Source of the DNA: Paenibacillus nanensis
Lineage (GTDB): Bacteria > Bacillota > Bacilli > Paenibacillales > Paenibacillaceae
Assembly (NCBI RefSeq): GCF_003583765.1
Contig: NZ_QXQA01000002.1
Location: 62,001-126,000 of the forward strand
Reading direction: 5' to 3'
DNA: 64,000 nt
Within the stretch, counting starts at the first letter, position 1. Every line of letters starts with the position of its first letter. Below the pieces are notes generated by a model. The model had not been told where the DNA came from. It ran no database searches and saw nothing but the letters and a program-made list of their open reading frames with translations. Position numbers and translations under genes: made by a program. This document shows positions 1 to 9,328 of the stretch, in pieces.

Positions 1-1
1 C

Positions 2-2911
2 TTATTCGTACGGTAAATTAAATTCCTTCCGCTTGATCTCGATCTCGTCGTTAATATAGAGAATATAGTCCGAGAACGCCTCGCGCGGGTTCTGATTCGC
101 ATTGACGACCTTGCGGAAGGCGTTGTCCAGATGCCTGCCCGTGAAGTAGCCGCCAGGTACCTGCGGAATGCCTTGCACCCACTTCCACTGGCTCTCCAAA
201 TTGTTATAGTCTTTAACCGGCCATGGCAGCTCCTCGAGCGCTTCGATGTTAGCCGTCGGATAACGCGCGGCTTCGCCCATTAGCCCTTCCATCTCCCGGC
301 CGTAAGCAATTTGGGGCTCCTTGCCGGTCCACCACTTCATGAATGCCCAAGCCGACGCTTTGTCTTCGGCGTTGTCGAGCATCATTACCGCGGTCGTGTG
401 ACTGGCGACTTCGTGGTTAACCGACCCGTCCGCCAGCTCCGTGCCCGGCACGATCGTGAAATCCCATAATCCTTTAATTTCCGGCGCCATGACCGTCAGC
501 ATGTTATACGTTGTATAATCGGCAATGCCGATCGGCATCTCGCCCGTCCGGAACCGGTTCGGGAAGTCCGCTTGCAGCGGGAACTTGTAGCTGGTATAGA
601 ACTGCGTCCATCTTTTGAAGGCGTCCATTGAGATGTCGGAATCAAGCGCGCTCTGCATGCCGTCTTCCCGGTAAAACTCGCCGCCGTTCTGATACAGCAG
701 CATCGAGAACGTCGCATTCGGGACAAGCGTTGCGTTCGGAGTCGCGTTCGCCGCTTCGAGAGGCAAATAAAACTCCATGTTATGCTTCTGAAGCACCGAA
801 ATCATATTGTAGACATCCTGCCATGTCCGAGGCGGCGTCAGACCAAGCTCCTCCAAAATATCTTGGCGATAGAACATCATCGGGAACATCTGCTGCTCGG
901 GAAGCGCGTAGACGCCATCTTCGTACTTGTACGGCTCAAGGCCGCTGTCGCGGAATCTTCCCGCCACCTCTTCGTAATCCTCGAACTGAGTCAGGTCAGC
1001 CGCCGCCCCCCTCATCGCGTAATTGACGGGAACGTCCTCCCCGATTTGCATCGCGACGTCAGGGCCTTCCCCCGCAAGCGTGGCCGGCAGTAGAATGTTG
1101 GCCGGCACGAGGCGCAGCCTCACGGAGATGCCCGTCTCCGGCGTGAACGAATCGTCGATCAGCGCCTTCAGCACCTGGGCCTGATCGCGTCCCGTCGTAA
1201 TCCAGACATCGATCGAACGGCCGCCGCTCGACGTATTGCCGATGCTGTCGTAATCCTCCGTGTAGGAAGCAACATACGCGCCAAGCTCATGCTTCATTTC
1301 TTCAAAGAACGTAGCCTCGGCTCTAGGCAGGTCATAGCCCGGCGATGAAATGACGAGGTAATCGAGCGACAACGGCTGCTCGCGCACCGTCAGAATCCAC
1401 GTGCCTAAACCGCCGACGTTAATTTTGAACGAATTGAGCCGCTTCGCTACCGTCTCCGGATATTGCGCCATATCCTTCAGCTGATGCACCATCGAATGCA
1501 GGACGGCTACCTTGTCGCTCTTTTCGCCGGTAACCTGCTCGAGGTAATCCGCAACGCTTTGAATTGTCTCTGCCTGCTCCTCGAATACCGTCACCATATC
1601 GGGTATCCGCTTCTCCAGCTGGTAATCGCGGTAGGGGTCGGGCGTGTTCGACGTAATCATAAGAATTTTCCGGTACATCTCGTTAAGCTGAAGCACGCTG
1701 GATTCGATTGTCCGCAGCAAAGGCGCAATTTCGCCGAGCGAGACCGTCAACCGGATGCGGTGCTTTCCTTTCGTAAGGTGGAACAAATACGGCTCTTCCC
1801 CGCCGAGCACGTTCATCTGCCAATCGCGCTGGAAGTTAAAGCGGATCCGCTTCATTTCCTGGAACGGGTATTCACCGTCGATCATAAGGCTCCGCGTCGC
1901 ATAGATGCCGCGCAGCTGGTTCTGCTTCTCCTTAAACGCGATTTGGTATAAGCCGTCTTCGGGAGCCTCGAACTCCCACTCAATCCATTGGCCGGGCAGC
2001 TTCCAGTTGAGTCCGCCGATGGAATTCATCCGGATCTTGGAAACGTCATATGGAATAACGGTCGGACTGGACCTGTCGGATACCGGTGCCAAGGTCGGAG
2101 AAGACTTGTACGCCGCATCTTCCGCCTGAATTAGCACGACCTGATCCTCCGCAGGCCTTATTCCGCCGTTCGAATACTCGCTCTTCAGTTGTTCGTAGCT
2201 TTTCGGCTGCTGCTGTTGATACAGCTCGATATAATCAATTGCCATCGGCTCCCTGAGCGCCGTCAAGGAGATCCGCTGCGTTCCGCTTTCGAAATAGAAG
2301 GCGTAGGCTTCATCGTAATAACCGTATCGGTCCGTAAAGGAAGCCAGCTGCCAATCGGGTTTCTCCACTTGTCTCGGACGGAGATCGTTGCCTCGGTCGT
2401 CGCGTTGAATCTCCTCGAGCTTATTGCCCCAAATGCGGTCGAACAAGAGAATATCCGCTCCATCGAACGGAATCTCGCCGTTTATTTCGAATTGTCTTTC
2501 GATAGCCGAGCTTTTGCCTTCGATTGGATAGTAATGTATCCGAATGTTATACAAACCCGCCGTTTCTACCGGCACATCCCAGGCGATGGTCCCGGACTCG
2601 GGCGTCATCACGGCGGAGCCGCTAAGCCCGTACGGCCCGTCCTGGGTCGCAAAGCTTCCCCCGACTGCGTCGGCGTAATCCTCGCCTTCGATCCGAATGA
2701 CCGTATCCGGTCTTGCCGCGCTCGCATATTGATTCAAGTAGGCATCGTAGCCGCCTTCCCCGGCCGCATCGGTAATCGCTTTGAAATCAGCCATTGCCTG
2801 AACCTCTCCGCCGCTTACTGTCGTGCTTGACGGATAGAACGCCCACAAGGACGCCGCGCATACGACAAGTGCCAGCAGCGCGATGGACACTCTCTTTTTT
2901 CTTATGCTCAA
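2..2911 (-). CDS. Large extracellular solute-binding protein with N-terminal carbohydrate-binding-like domains
   Basis: Predicted sugar ABC transporter binding protein of about 969 residues, roughly twice the usual size. I place the start at a TTG ten bases after GGAGG; the longer ATG-started frame lacks a ribosome site. An N-terminal hydrophobic segment (about 8-28) is a signal or anchor without a clear lipobox. Two beta-rich segments, about 75-230 and 255-400, each begin with an IEGEDYA or IQAEDAA motif typical of CBM35/CBM6-like modules. The C-terminal 400 residues resemble family 1/8 solute-binding proteins (MMFYRQDILEELGL, later an AWAFMKWW motif). It follows another binding-protein gene by about 100 bases on the same strand; the permeases may lie beyond the left edge. 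The exact ligand is unknown. Confidence 0.8.
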   Translation of the reverse strand: MSIRKKRVSIALLALVVCAASLWAFYPSSTTVSGGEVQAMADFKAITDAAGEGGYDAYLNQYASAARPDTVIRIEGEDYADAVGGSFATQDGPYGLSGSAVMTPESGTIAWDVPVETAGLYNIRIHYYPIEGKSSAIERQFEINGEIPFDGADILLFDRIWGNKLEEIQRDDRGNDLRPRQVEKPDWQLASFTDRYGYYDEAYAFYFESGTQRISLTALREPMAIDYIELYQQQQPKSYEQLKSEYSNGGIRPAEDQVVLIQAEDAAYKSSPTLAPVSDRSSPTVIPYDVSKIRMNSIGGLNWKLPGQWIEWEFEAPEDGLYQIAFKEKQNQLRGIYATRSLMIDGEYPFQEMKRIRFNFQRDWQMNVLGGEEPYLFHLTKGKHRIRLTVSLGEIAPLLRTIESSVLQLNEMYRKILMITSNTPDPYRDYQLEKRIPDMVTVFEEQAETIQSVADYLEQVTGEKSDKVAVLHSMVHQLKDMAQYPETVAKRLNSFKINVGGLGTWILTVREQPLSLDYLVISSPGYDLPRAEATFFEEMKHELGAYVASYTEDYDSIGNTSSGGRSIDVWITTGRDQAQVLKALIDDSFTPETGISVRLRLVPANILLPATLAGEGPDVAMQIGEDVPVNYAMRGAAADLTQFEDYEEVAGRFRDSGLEPYKYEDGVYALPEQQMFPMMFYRQDILEELGLTPPRTWQDVYNMISVLQKHNMEFYLPLEAANATPNATLVPNATFSMLLYQNGGEFYREDGMQSALDSDISMDAFKRWTQFYTSYKFPLQADFPNRFRTGEMPIGIADYTTYNMLTVMAPEIKGLWDFTIVPGTELADGSVNHEVASHTTAVMMLDNAEDKASAWAFMKWWTGKEPQIAYGREMEGLMGEAARYPTANIEALEELPWPVKDYNNLESQWKWVQGIPQVPGGYFTGRHLDNAFRKVVNANQNPREAFSDYILYINDEIEIKRKEFNLPYE

Positions 2912-3009
2912 CGTTTCTCCCCTCCAGCTGCAAGACGTATACAAATTCATCGGCAGCCCCTATATAGAAGAGGATCTACAAGGGAACTGCCGATGCTTGT
3001 GATCAAACG

Positions 3010-4407
3010 TTACGGTCCGTACACTTCGTCAATAGCCGCTTGGAACGTCGACTTATATTTCTCGACGACGGTGGATACCGATACCCCGCTGTTCAGCTCG
3101 CCGACGAAATCGTAATACTTCAGATTCGGGAACGTGTTATGGTCCAGAATGATCATATTAGGCGCAACCATCTTGGCGTTGTTCAAGTCGTCTTCGTTCG
3201 CGAACAAGGTTTCATACCAGCCTTGATCCGGATATTCGTACACGGAATCGATGTCGTTGATTTTCTCCCAGATGTACATAAGCTGCTCCGGGTTATCGAC
3301 GGACTTCGGAATCGTCAGCGCTTGGTATAACGCTTCCGCGGAATGATACTCGGTTGCGTTCGGTCCTTTCGGGAATGGCACGAAGCCGATCTCGTAGTCC
3401 GGCAAATCCGTCTGCAAACCGCTCATCTCATGCAGCGCGCCGGCATACATGAGCGTGTTGCCCTGACGGAAAAATTGGCCGGGCTCCGTCCAGTCGCCGC
3501 CTTCCGTCGGCCTTGCAACTTGCTCCGTCGCTAGACGGGAGACGAAATTAAGAGCCTCCAGCGTTGCAGGGTCGTCCAGATTTTGTTTGTTGCCTTTCGT
3601 AAGACCCGTGTTATTGGAATATAGGGCATGCATCATGAGATCAGCGTTCGCTAGACCCCAGGTATCCAGCTTGCCGTCGTTGTTGGTATCCTTATTGGCT
3701 TCCTTTGCAACCTGAATGAATGTCTCCCAATTCCAGGTGTCTTCATTCACATAATCCTGAAGCGCCTTGAGTCCGAGCTGGTTCATAAGCGTGCGGTTAT
3801 AGAATATGCCTTGCACCAGATTCGCTTGGTTTTCCGTAAAGCCGTAGCCTCTGCCTTCATACGTGTAGTACTCGTTCGTCACCTTCTGGTTGAACGCGAC
3901 CGGATTTTTCGTATACTCGTCAATCGGCCACAGCAAATCTTGTTTCACAAGCGTCGGCACCGTATACGTTTTGCCTAGGCGAACGATATCGCCGATCGGC
4001 TCGCCCGCAAGCAGCGAAGCGGTTACCTTCTCTTGATACTCGCCGTAGTCGATGGACACGTATTCGACTTTGAAATTATGTTTTTCCATGAGAGCTTCCA
4101 GGTTTTTCTTGCGCTGAATATTGTCCGGATTGTCCTCCGGGATCGTCATGTCCCACCACGAGACAATTTTGATCGTTTTGCCGCCTAAGTCGAAATCCAT
4201 TTCCGGCGTGCTGTATACGTCTTCTTCGCCGGTATTGCCCGCGTTGCTGGCCGCCGGCGTTTCCGTCGCGCCGTTGTTCGCGCCCGTATTCGTACTGTTG
4301 TTGCCTCCGTTGCCCGTACCGTTATTAGAGGCGCCGGTACCGCCGCTGCATGCCGCGAGCACCAGCACCATCGCGCACAGCAGAGCCATCATTTTTCGTA
4401 TCCGCAT
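3010..4407 (-). CDS. Sugar ABC transporter substrate-binding lipoprotein
   Basis: Family 1 extracellular solute-binding protein, 465 residues. The signal peptide ends in a lipobox (LVLAAC at about 15-20), followed by an Asn/Gly/Thr-rich linker to about residue 60 and then the binding domain. GGGGG lies seven bases before ATG. It has its own upstream region, which carries the TGTAAGCGCTACA palindrome and a longer element shared with the GH43/xylanase operon near 18.2 kb, so a xylo-oligosaccharide ligand is a reasonable inference. The divergent gene on the other side is an AraC-type regulator. No permease or ATPase is visible downstream inside the window. Confidence 0.88.
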   Translation of the reverse strand: MRIRKMMALLCAMVLVLAACSGGTGASNNGTGNGGNNSTNTGANNGATETPAASNAGNTGEEDVYSTPEMDFDLGGKTIKIVSWWDMTIPEDNPDNIQRKKNLEALMEKHNFKVEYVSIDYGEYQEKVTASLLAGEPIGDIVRLGKTYTVPTLVKQDLLWPIDEYTKNPVAFNQKVTNEYYTYEGRGYGFTENQANLVQGIFYNRTLMNQLGLKALQDYVNEDTWNWETFIQVAKEANKDTNNDGKLDTWGLANADLMMHALYSNNTGLTKGNKQNLDDPATLEALNFVSRLATEQVARPTEGGDWTEPGQFFRQGNTLMYAGALHEMSGLQTDLPDYEIGFVPFPKGPNATEYHSAEALYQALTIPKSVDNPEQLMYIWEKINDIDSVYEYPDQGWYETLFANEDDLNNAKMVAPNMIILDHNTFPNLKYYDFVGELNSGVSVSTVVEKYKSTFQAAIDEVYGP

Positions 4408-4440
4408 CTTCCATCCCCCTCAGCAATTGTGAACACACCC

Positions 4441-4503
4441 AAAGTGTAGCGCTTACATTACGAGGCCAACAACCTGTGGAAATCAAGGTCTATTACCCGT
4501 CAA
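4441..4503 (-). promoter_or_regulatory. Upstream regulatory element A shared with the GH43/xylanase operon
   Basis: On the minus strand this reads TTGACGGGT, 18 bases, CAGGTTGTTGG, 7 bases, then ATGTAAGCGCTACACTTT. The same blocks in the same order and nearly identical spacing occur at 18179-18240. TTGTTG and TACACT sit 18 bases apart and could be the -35 and -10 of a sigma-A promoter, with the imperfect palindrome TGTAAGCGCTACA over the -10. The upstream TTGACGGGT block could be an activator site. The promoter assignment is inference; the sequence sharing is direct. Confidence 0.6.
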
Positions 4504-4684
4504 ATAATAGATTCGTGTGAGCGGCGGACATCGAGAAGGCGCCCAAAAAATGAAAAGGTAAACATCTGCTAGCGATATAAAGATAAGCACATTGTGAAAG
4601 TTTTTTTCATTTTCCATAATGAAAGCGTAATCTTTCTGAGGCATGCGTGTCGGGAGTGCCGGAAAATGTATTGGGGGTATCATG

Positions 4685-5434
4685 ATGTACAACGTGCTGG
4701 TCGTTGAATTAAATCGACATTCGGGTTCGAAAACGAGAGATGCGCTGGATTGGAGCGTACTCGGCTTCTCCATAGAAAACGATGCCGACTCTGCGGATAG
4801 CGCTTTGACTTTACTCTCAACGAAGCCCTATTCGCTCGTTCTGATTAACATGGTCGGCATGCCGGAGGAGGGCCTTGCGCTGTGCAGCCGGATTCGCGCC
4901 GAAAGCCGGATCCCGATCCTCCTTATAGGCGACGGAACAAACTTCCAGCTCGCGAGGAAAGCGATGTACTATCAAGTCAGCGATTATTTGCCCGCGCCGC
5001 TCTGCGCGGAGGATCTTTCGGCAAGCCTTCAGCTCATCAAACGGCGGCTGGATTCCGCAGACGGAGCAGTCCGGGAGAAGCAGCCTCCGGAAGAGGCCGC
5101 CTCCGAAATTTCCGTTATCGACAAGGTGAAGGAATACGTATCGGAAGCCCTCAGTCAAAATATTACGCTTAAAGAAATTTCCAATATTCTGCATTTTAAT
5201 TGCTCGTATCTTGGTCAGAAGTTTAAATATCACGAGAAAATGACCTTCAACGAATATTTGCTGAAGCAGCGCATGGAGAAAGCCAAAGCCCTGCTCGAGA
5301 GCACGGACCTGAAGGTTTATGAGATCGCGAACGAGGTCGGGTATTCCGAGATGGACTGGTTCTACAAAAAATTTAAGTCGTACACCGGCGTAAGCGCGAA
5401 CGAGTACCGGAAAATGATGTCGATTACGGCATAA
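4685..5434 (+). CDS. AraC-type regulator with degenerate receiver domain
   Basis: About 249 residues: an N-terminal receiver-like domain (1-120), a linker, and a C-terminal AraC-type double helix-turn-helix (about 150-248, ending SANEYRKMM). The receiver lacks the usual phosphorylation residues: the acidic pair is VVEL instead of VVDD, the acceptor position reads LVLINMVGMP with Asn for Asp, and the conserved Lys is replaced in YLPAP. It probably cannot be phosphorylated normally. No histidine kinase gene adjoins it. GGGGG lies seven bases before the chosen ATG. It is divergent from the binding-protein gene ending at 3010 and is a candidate regulator of the xylan genes (inference). Confidence 0.82.
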   Translation: MYNVLVVELNRHSGSKTRDALDWSVLGFSIENDADSADSALTLLSTKPYSLVLINMVGMPEEGLALCSRIRAESRIPILLIGDGTNFQLARKAMYYQVSDYLPAPLCAEDLSASLQLIKRRLDSADGAVREKQPPEEAASEISVIDKVKEYVSEALSQNITLKEISNILHFNCSYLGQKFKYHEKMTFNEYLLKQRMEKAKALLESTDLKVYEIANEVGYSEMDWFYKKFKSYTGVSANEYRKMMSITA

Positions 5435-5440
5435 ACGCAC

Positions 5441-5480
5441 AAAGGTCGTTCAGGAACGGATACCTGAACGACCTTTTTCT
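5441..5480. terminator. Bidirectional rho-independent terminator
   Basis: A 14-bp stem (AAAGGTCGTTCAGG with CCTGAACGACCTTT) and an 8-base loop, followed by T residues on the plus strand and preceded by A residues. It separates the convergent AraC-type gene and the ABC ATPase gene. Confidence 0.9.
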
Positions 5481-5504
5481 GTTTGGAGGGATCTCGCTTA
5501 TGGC

Positions 5505-6398
5505 TTATCCCGCTTCTTTTCCGGGATAGAGGACGATTCGTCCGCCCTCCATCTCGACGCGTACTTTGTTGCTGTCCTTGAACCCGTCCGCATCCAGGTA
5601 ACCGGCTGGAATTTGAAGCCGGCCCGCCTTATCCACAACGGCATATTCGATATGGCTCTCCTCTTCCGCTGCCCGAAGGGCATCCTCGGCGTCCATTCGC
5701 GCAAGCTCCTCCGCATACGATACGCGGCGAATTATTTCCGCGGACGTCTTGCCGTCGCGGATTTGAACGACCCGGTCCACCTTACGCGCAAGCTGAGGAT
5801 CATGCGTAACGATGACGATCGTAATACCGATCGTTCGATTGAGCGAACGGAACAAATCCAGCACCTGGTTTGACGTGTTCGTATCAAGCGAACCGGTCGG
5901 CTCATCGGCTAGAAGCAGCCGCGGATTGTTCGCAAGCGCGATGGCAATCGCCACCCGCTGCTGCTCCCCGCCGGATAATTCGCTTAGCTTATTCTTGGTC
6001 CGATGGCCGAGTCCCACCGCCTCTAGAAGCTCAATTGCCCGCGCTCTGCGGCGCTTGCCCTTCAGCAGCATGGGCAGCTCCACATTCTCCATGGCGCTTA
6101 AGTAAGGAATCAGATTGCGCGCATTGTTTTGCCAGACGAATCCGACCGTCTCCCGCTTATAGGCCACCAGCTCCCTCTCGCCGAAAGCGAGCAAATCCTG
6201 TCCGTCGACCAGCAGCTTGCCGGCCGACGGCTTATCAAGACCGCCCAGCATGTTCAGCAGCGTAGACTTGCCGCTGCCGGAATTGCCGATAATCGCCATA
6301 AGCTCGCCTTCCTCCACCAGCATGTCGAGCCCTTGAAGCGCAACGACCTCCAGGTCGGCGGTTTTATAAATTTTAACCAAACCTTCGCATTGAATCAT
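5505..6398 (-). CDS. ABC exporter ATP-binding protein with AbrB-like C-terminal tail
   Basis: ATPase of the LolD/MacB class, 297 residues. Walker A is GNSGSGKST (about 37-45), the signature LSGGEQQRVAIA (about 140), and Walker B LLLADEPTG (about 160). The last 50 residues (VVDKAGRLQIPAGYL to GGRIVLYPG) look like a SpoVT/AbrB swapped-hairpin fold, which is outside the normal ATPase core of about 230 residues. It starts 3 bases after the permease gene stop, so the two are cotranscribed and probably partners. It is the last gene of the export operon. The exported substrate is unknown. Confidence 0.88.
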   Translation of the reverse strand: MIQCEGLVKIYKTADLEVVALQGLDMLVEEGELMAIIGNSGSGKSTLLNMLGGLDKPSAGKLLVDGQDLLAFGERELVAYKRETVGFVWQNNARNLIPYLSAMENVELPMLLKGKRRRARAIELLEAVGLGHRTKNKLSELSGGEQQRVAIAIALANNPRLLLADEPTGSLDTNTSNQVLDLFRSLNRTIGITIVIVTHDPQLARKVDRVVQIRDGKTSAEIIRRVSYAEELARMDAEDALRAAEEESHIEYAVVDKAGRLQIPAGYLDADGFKDSNKVRVEMEGGRIVLYPGKEAG

Positions 6399-6401
6399 CG
6401 C

Positions 6402-9281
6402 TTACTCCTCTCCCAATCTAAGCGCCTGGGCAATACGCGTGCGAGACAGCCTATAAGCGAGCACGAGCAGACCGGACGCGAGCATCGTGCCCACGATCCC
6501 GTACAGCCGCAAGTAATCGCTTTGATGGTAGGTTATTTCAAAAGGCGGCACCTGATCGGCGGTCGCAAATGACATTTCGAATAAAGGCACGAACAGCTCG
6601 CTGGTCGTGTTGCCGATGACGACCCCGATTAGGACAGCCGCCCCGGAGGTCAGCAATTGCTCGCTGACGAGCATGCCGATGATTTGCCGGAAGGGCAGCC
6701 CCATGGCCCTTAGCACGCCGTATTGCAACGATCTTCCGGCTAATGTCAACAGCCAGAAGAGCAGAAAGCCGAAGAAGCAGATCAGCATGGAGATGACGAA
6801 TCCGAGCGTCATGACGCCGTTAACCGCCATACGGAACGGGTCGTTGACCGAACGGATCAGCTCCTGCGTCGCGTCGCGAAGGCTCGTAACCGGCACCTTT
6901 CGCTCCGCCAATTGATCGTATACCATCTGGCTCGACGCGCCGGCTTTCAGCTTCAACCACACTTCATAAGGTTCGACTGCCAACCGGTTTTGAATCGTGC
7001 CGAGATGGCCGACGACCAGATGCGGCGGAGCCGCCTTACCTTCTTCATTGCCGGCAACGGACGGAAGCGGATTCCAGCTCGGCCAATAATCGATAATGCC
7101 GAAAACGGTAAATTGCGCCTGGTCCAAGCCGTCCCAATTCAAGCGAATCGGATCGCCCGGCTTCAGCTTGGCTTTGTCGGCAAGCGAACGCGAGATCAGC
7201 ACCGCCTTCGGCTCCGGCGCAATGAGATTCAAATAGCTGTTGATGGGATACTCCAGCAGACCTCCCTTCATCCATGCCGCGTTTCCAAAAGCCATCGTAT
7301 CAATGCCGATGAGCTCCGTTTTGCCCGACGTGCCGCTTGCGCCCGCGCTAAATCTGGCATCCGGCTTGCGGAACACCTTGGCGACGGCCTCCACGCCCTC
7401 TAGACTTTCAAACGCCTCGAATGGAGGTTCCGTATACTGCACCCTTCTCGGCTCTGTTAGACTCCCTGCGGCCGTCCCCATTTGGGGCATCGATTCGGTG
7501 GACAAAGGCGGCGGCGCGTCACTCTCCCACTTCGTGGCGATCGCGATATCCGCCCCAATCGCATAGCGAATCTTGCTATCCATATTGTCGTTGATCGTCC
7601 GGGCCGCGTTAGCGCTGAACAGCCCCGTTGCGACGGTCATAATCAGGAACACCTTAATCGTTAAATATTGTCCCGAGGAACGGCTAATTTGAATAAGCGA
7701 GCTGTACAGCGCGGGCGGCCACCATCTTCTGCCCGCCCAATATACGAGACGGATGAGCCACGGATACACACGCAGGACAAGCAGCCCCCCGCCTAGAGCA
7801 AATATCGCCGGCATAAGAAACAGCATCGGATCCAGCTGCAGCGCGTCGGCATCGAGCGCAAGCCGCTTCACATCCTCTTGTCTCCTATTGAAATTGTAGA
7901 GGAGATATAACGAGAAGCCGACCAGGATGAGGTCAACTCCCGCCTTATGCCAGAAAGGCGCTTTTCCAAGACGCGCCATTTGCTGCTTGTGACCGACAAT
8001 CGTTACCCTCGTTGCGAGGAATGCCGGGATCAGAATGAGCAGAATGGCCCCTCCGACAGCGGCTGCCGCGATCTTATAAGCGTTGCTGGATAAGCTGACG
8101 TCGAGTGCGGAGCGCTGAACGAACGCCAAAAAGCCGTTCGACGCGCCCAGCGCTCCCGTGAACCATACGCCAAGGAACGGCCCGGCCGCCAAAGCGGCGG
8201 CGCCGAGCATCGTACTTTCAATGACGTACGCCGTCATAATCTGAAGGCGGCTCGCGCCCCTGCTCCGCAGAACGGAAATTTCCGTCTTCTGCCGCTCGAT
8301 GATGAGATTGGCCGTCATATACAAGTAGAAAGCGAGCATCAGCATGACCGGAGCATAAAGAGATACCATCATAAGATCCAGCTTTTCCTGCTTGCCTTGA
8401 TACGAAGCGACGGTTTCGATTGCCGGCATGTTTACTTCCGCCACGCCAAGACGTCCTCGGAAGTATCGCTTAATGTCCGCTCCCGCCTGGGAGAATTTCT
8501 CCACTTTCTCTACGGTAAGCTGCTCGTAATTCAAAGCGAACCGCCACTCCAGATCCGTAAGCCGAGCTTTGCCGCCCTTGACGAATTCGCGTTCGAACTG
8601 CTCGAACGGAATGAGAAGGCTGTCCTCCCTCTCCGTCGTCAGGTAAGGCAGGTAGGGATCGGCCGCGGCATTCGTCTCGATAATGCCGACAGGAATGACG
8701 CGGAATGTGCTGCGATCCGATTCCGGCGATTCCAGAACCAATTCCTCTCCGAGCCCTCGTTTCGTTGCAAACAAGAACTTCTGCGTGACAAGCGCCTCGA
8801 ATATCCCGTCCTGACGGTCGGCCGGCATGCGTCCCTCGATCAGCTTCACCCGCTTCTCCATATCGGACAATGACTGAAAGCTCCCGGCCGTCTTCTGGTA
8901 CTGCTTCTCCTGTTCATTGGCGTCTGCGCCGTACACCTTCATTTTGTGCGTAAACCGCTGCTGGTAGAAGGACAGCAGCTCAAGCCCTGCCCGTTCCGGA
9001 ATGGCCGCCGCGAACCGGTCCGCTTTGGCGATCGTTTCTATTGTCTTCTCATCCATCTGAGATGAGGATACGCTCGTAGCGATCCGGATAAATCCGGGAT
9101 ATACGCCGCTTTGAAGCTGCGTTTGCTGCAGCTCCTTGATCAATGTCCGCTGCAGAATGGCCTCCGAGTACAGGGGCATGGAGCTGAACAAAGCCACGCA
9201 CACTGTGAGGCCCAGCCATAAGTTCAGCTGCAGCCACTTATTATTGGCCATTTTGCGAAGGATCATTGTCCATAAGGCCAT
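6402..9281 (-). CDS. FtsX-like ABC transporter permease
   Basis: Large membrane permease of about 959 residues of the MacB/FtsX class. I use the ATG preceded by GAGGTG with 5-base spacing (MALWTMILRKMANN). It has an N-terminal transmembrane helix (about 17-37), a long extracellular region, a first helix cluster (about 310-430 and 460-540), a helix near residue 590, a second extracellular domain and three C-terminal helices ending near the stop. This duplicated FtsX layout is typical of lipid, peptide or drug export permeases. It sits between an adaptor lipoprotein gene upstream and an ATPase gene 3 bases downstream. Confidence 0.85.
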   Translation of the reverse strand: MALWTMILRKMANNKWLQLNLWLGLTVCVALFSSMPLYSEAILQRTLIKELQQTQLQSGVYPGFIRIATSVSSSQMDEKTIETIAKADRFAAAIPERAGLELLSFYQQRFTHKMKVYGADANEQEKQYQKTAGSFQSLSDMEKRVKLIEGRMPADRQDGIFEALVTQKFLFATKRGLGEELVLESPESDRSTFRVIPVGIIETNAAADPYLPYLTTEREDSLLIPFEQFEREFVKGGKARLTDLEWRFALNYEQLTVEKVEKFSQAGADIKRYFRGRLGVAEVNMPAIETVASYQGKQEKLDLMMVSLYAPVMLMLAFYLYMTANLIIERQKTEISVLRSRGASRLQIMTAYVIESTMLGAAALAAGPFLGVWFTGALGASNGFLAFVQRSALDVSLSSNAYKIAAAAVGGAILLILIPAFLATRVTIVGHKQQMARLGKAPFWHKAGVDLILVGFSLYLLYNFNRRQEDVKRLALDADALQLDPMLFLMPAIFALGGGLLVLRVYPWLIRLVYWAGRRWWPPALYSSLIQISRSSGQYLTIKVFLIMTVATGLFSANAARTINDNMDSKIRYAIGADIAIATKWESDAPPPLSTESMPQMGTAAGSLTEPRRVQYTEPPFEAFESLEGVEAVAKVFRKPDARFSAGASGTSGKTELIGIDTMAFGNAAWMKGGLLEYPINSYLNLIAPEPKAVLISRSLADKAKLKPGDPIRLNWDGLDQAQFTVFGIIDYWPSWNPLPSVAGNEEGKAAPPHLVVGHLGTIQNRLAVEPYEVWLKLKAGASSQMVYDQLAERKVPVTSLRDATQELIRSVNDPFRMAVNGVMTLGFVISMLICFFGFLLFWLLTLAGRSLQYGVLRAMGLPFRQIIGMLVSEQLLTSGAAVLIGVVIGNTTSELFVPLFEMSFATADQVPPFEITYHQSDYLRLYGIVGTMLASGLLVLAYRLSRTRIAQALRLGEE

Positions 9282-9328
9282 GCTTACACCTCTTTCCCTT
9301 CCCGGGCGTCCCGGCATTCATGGTTTCG

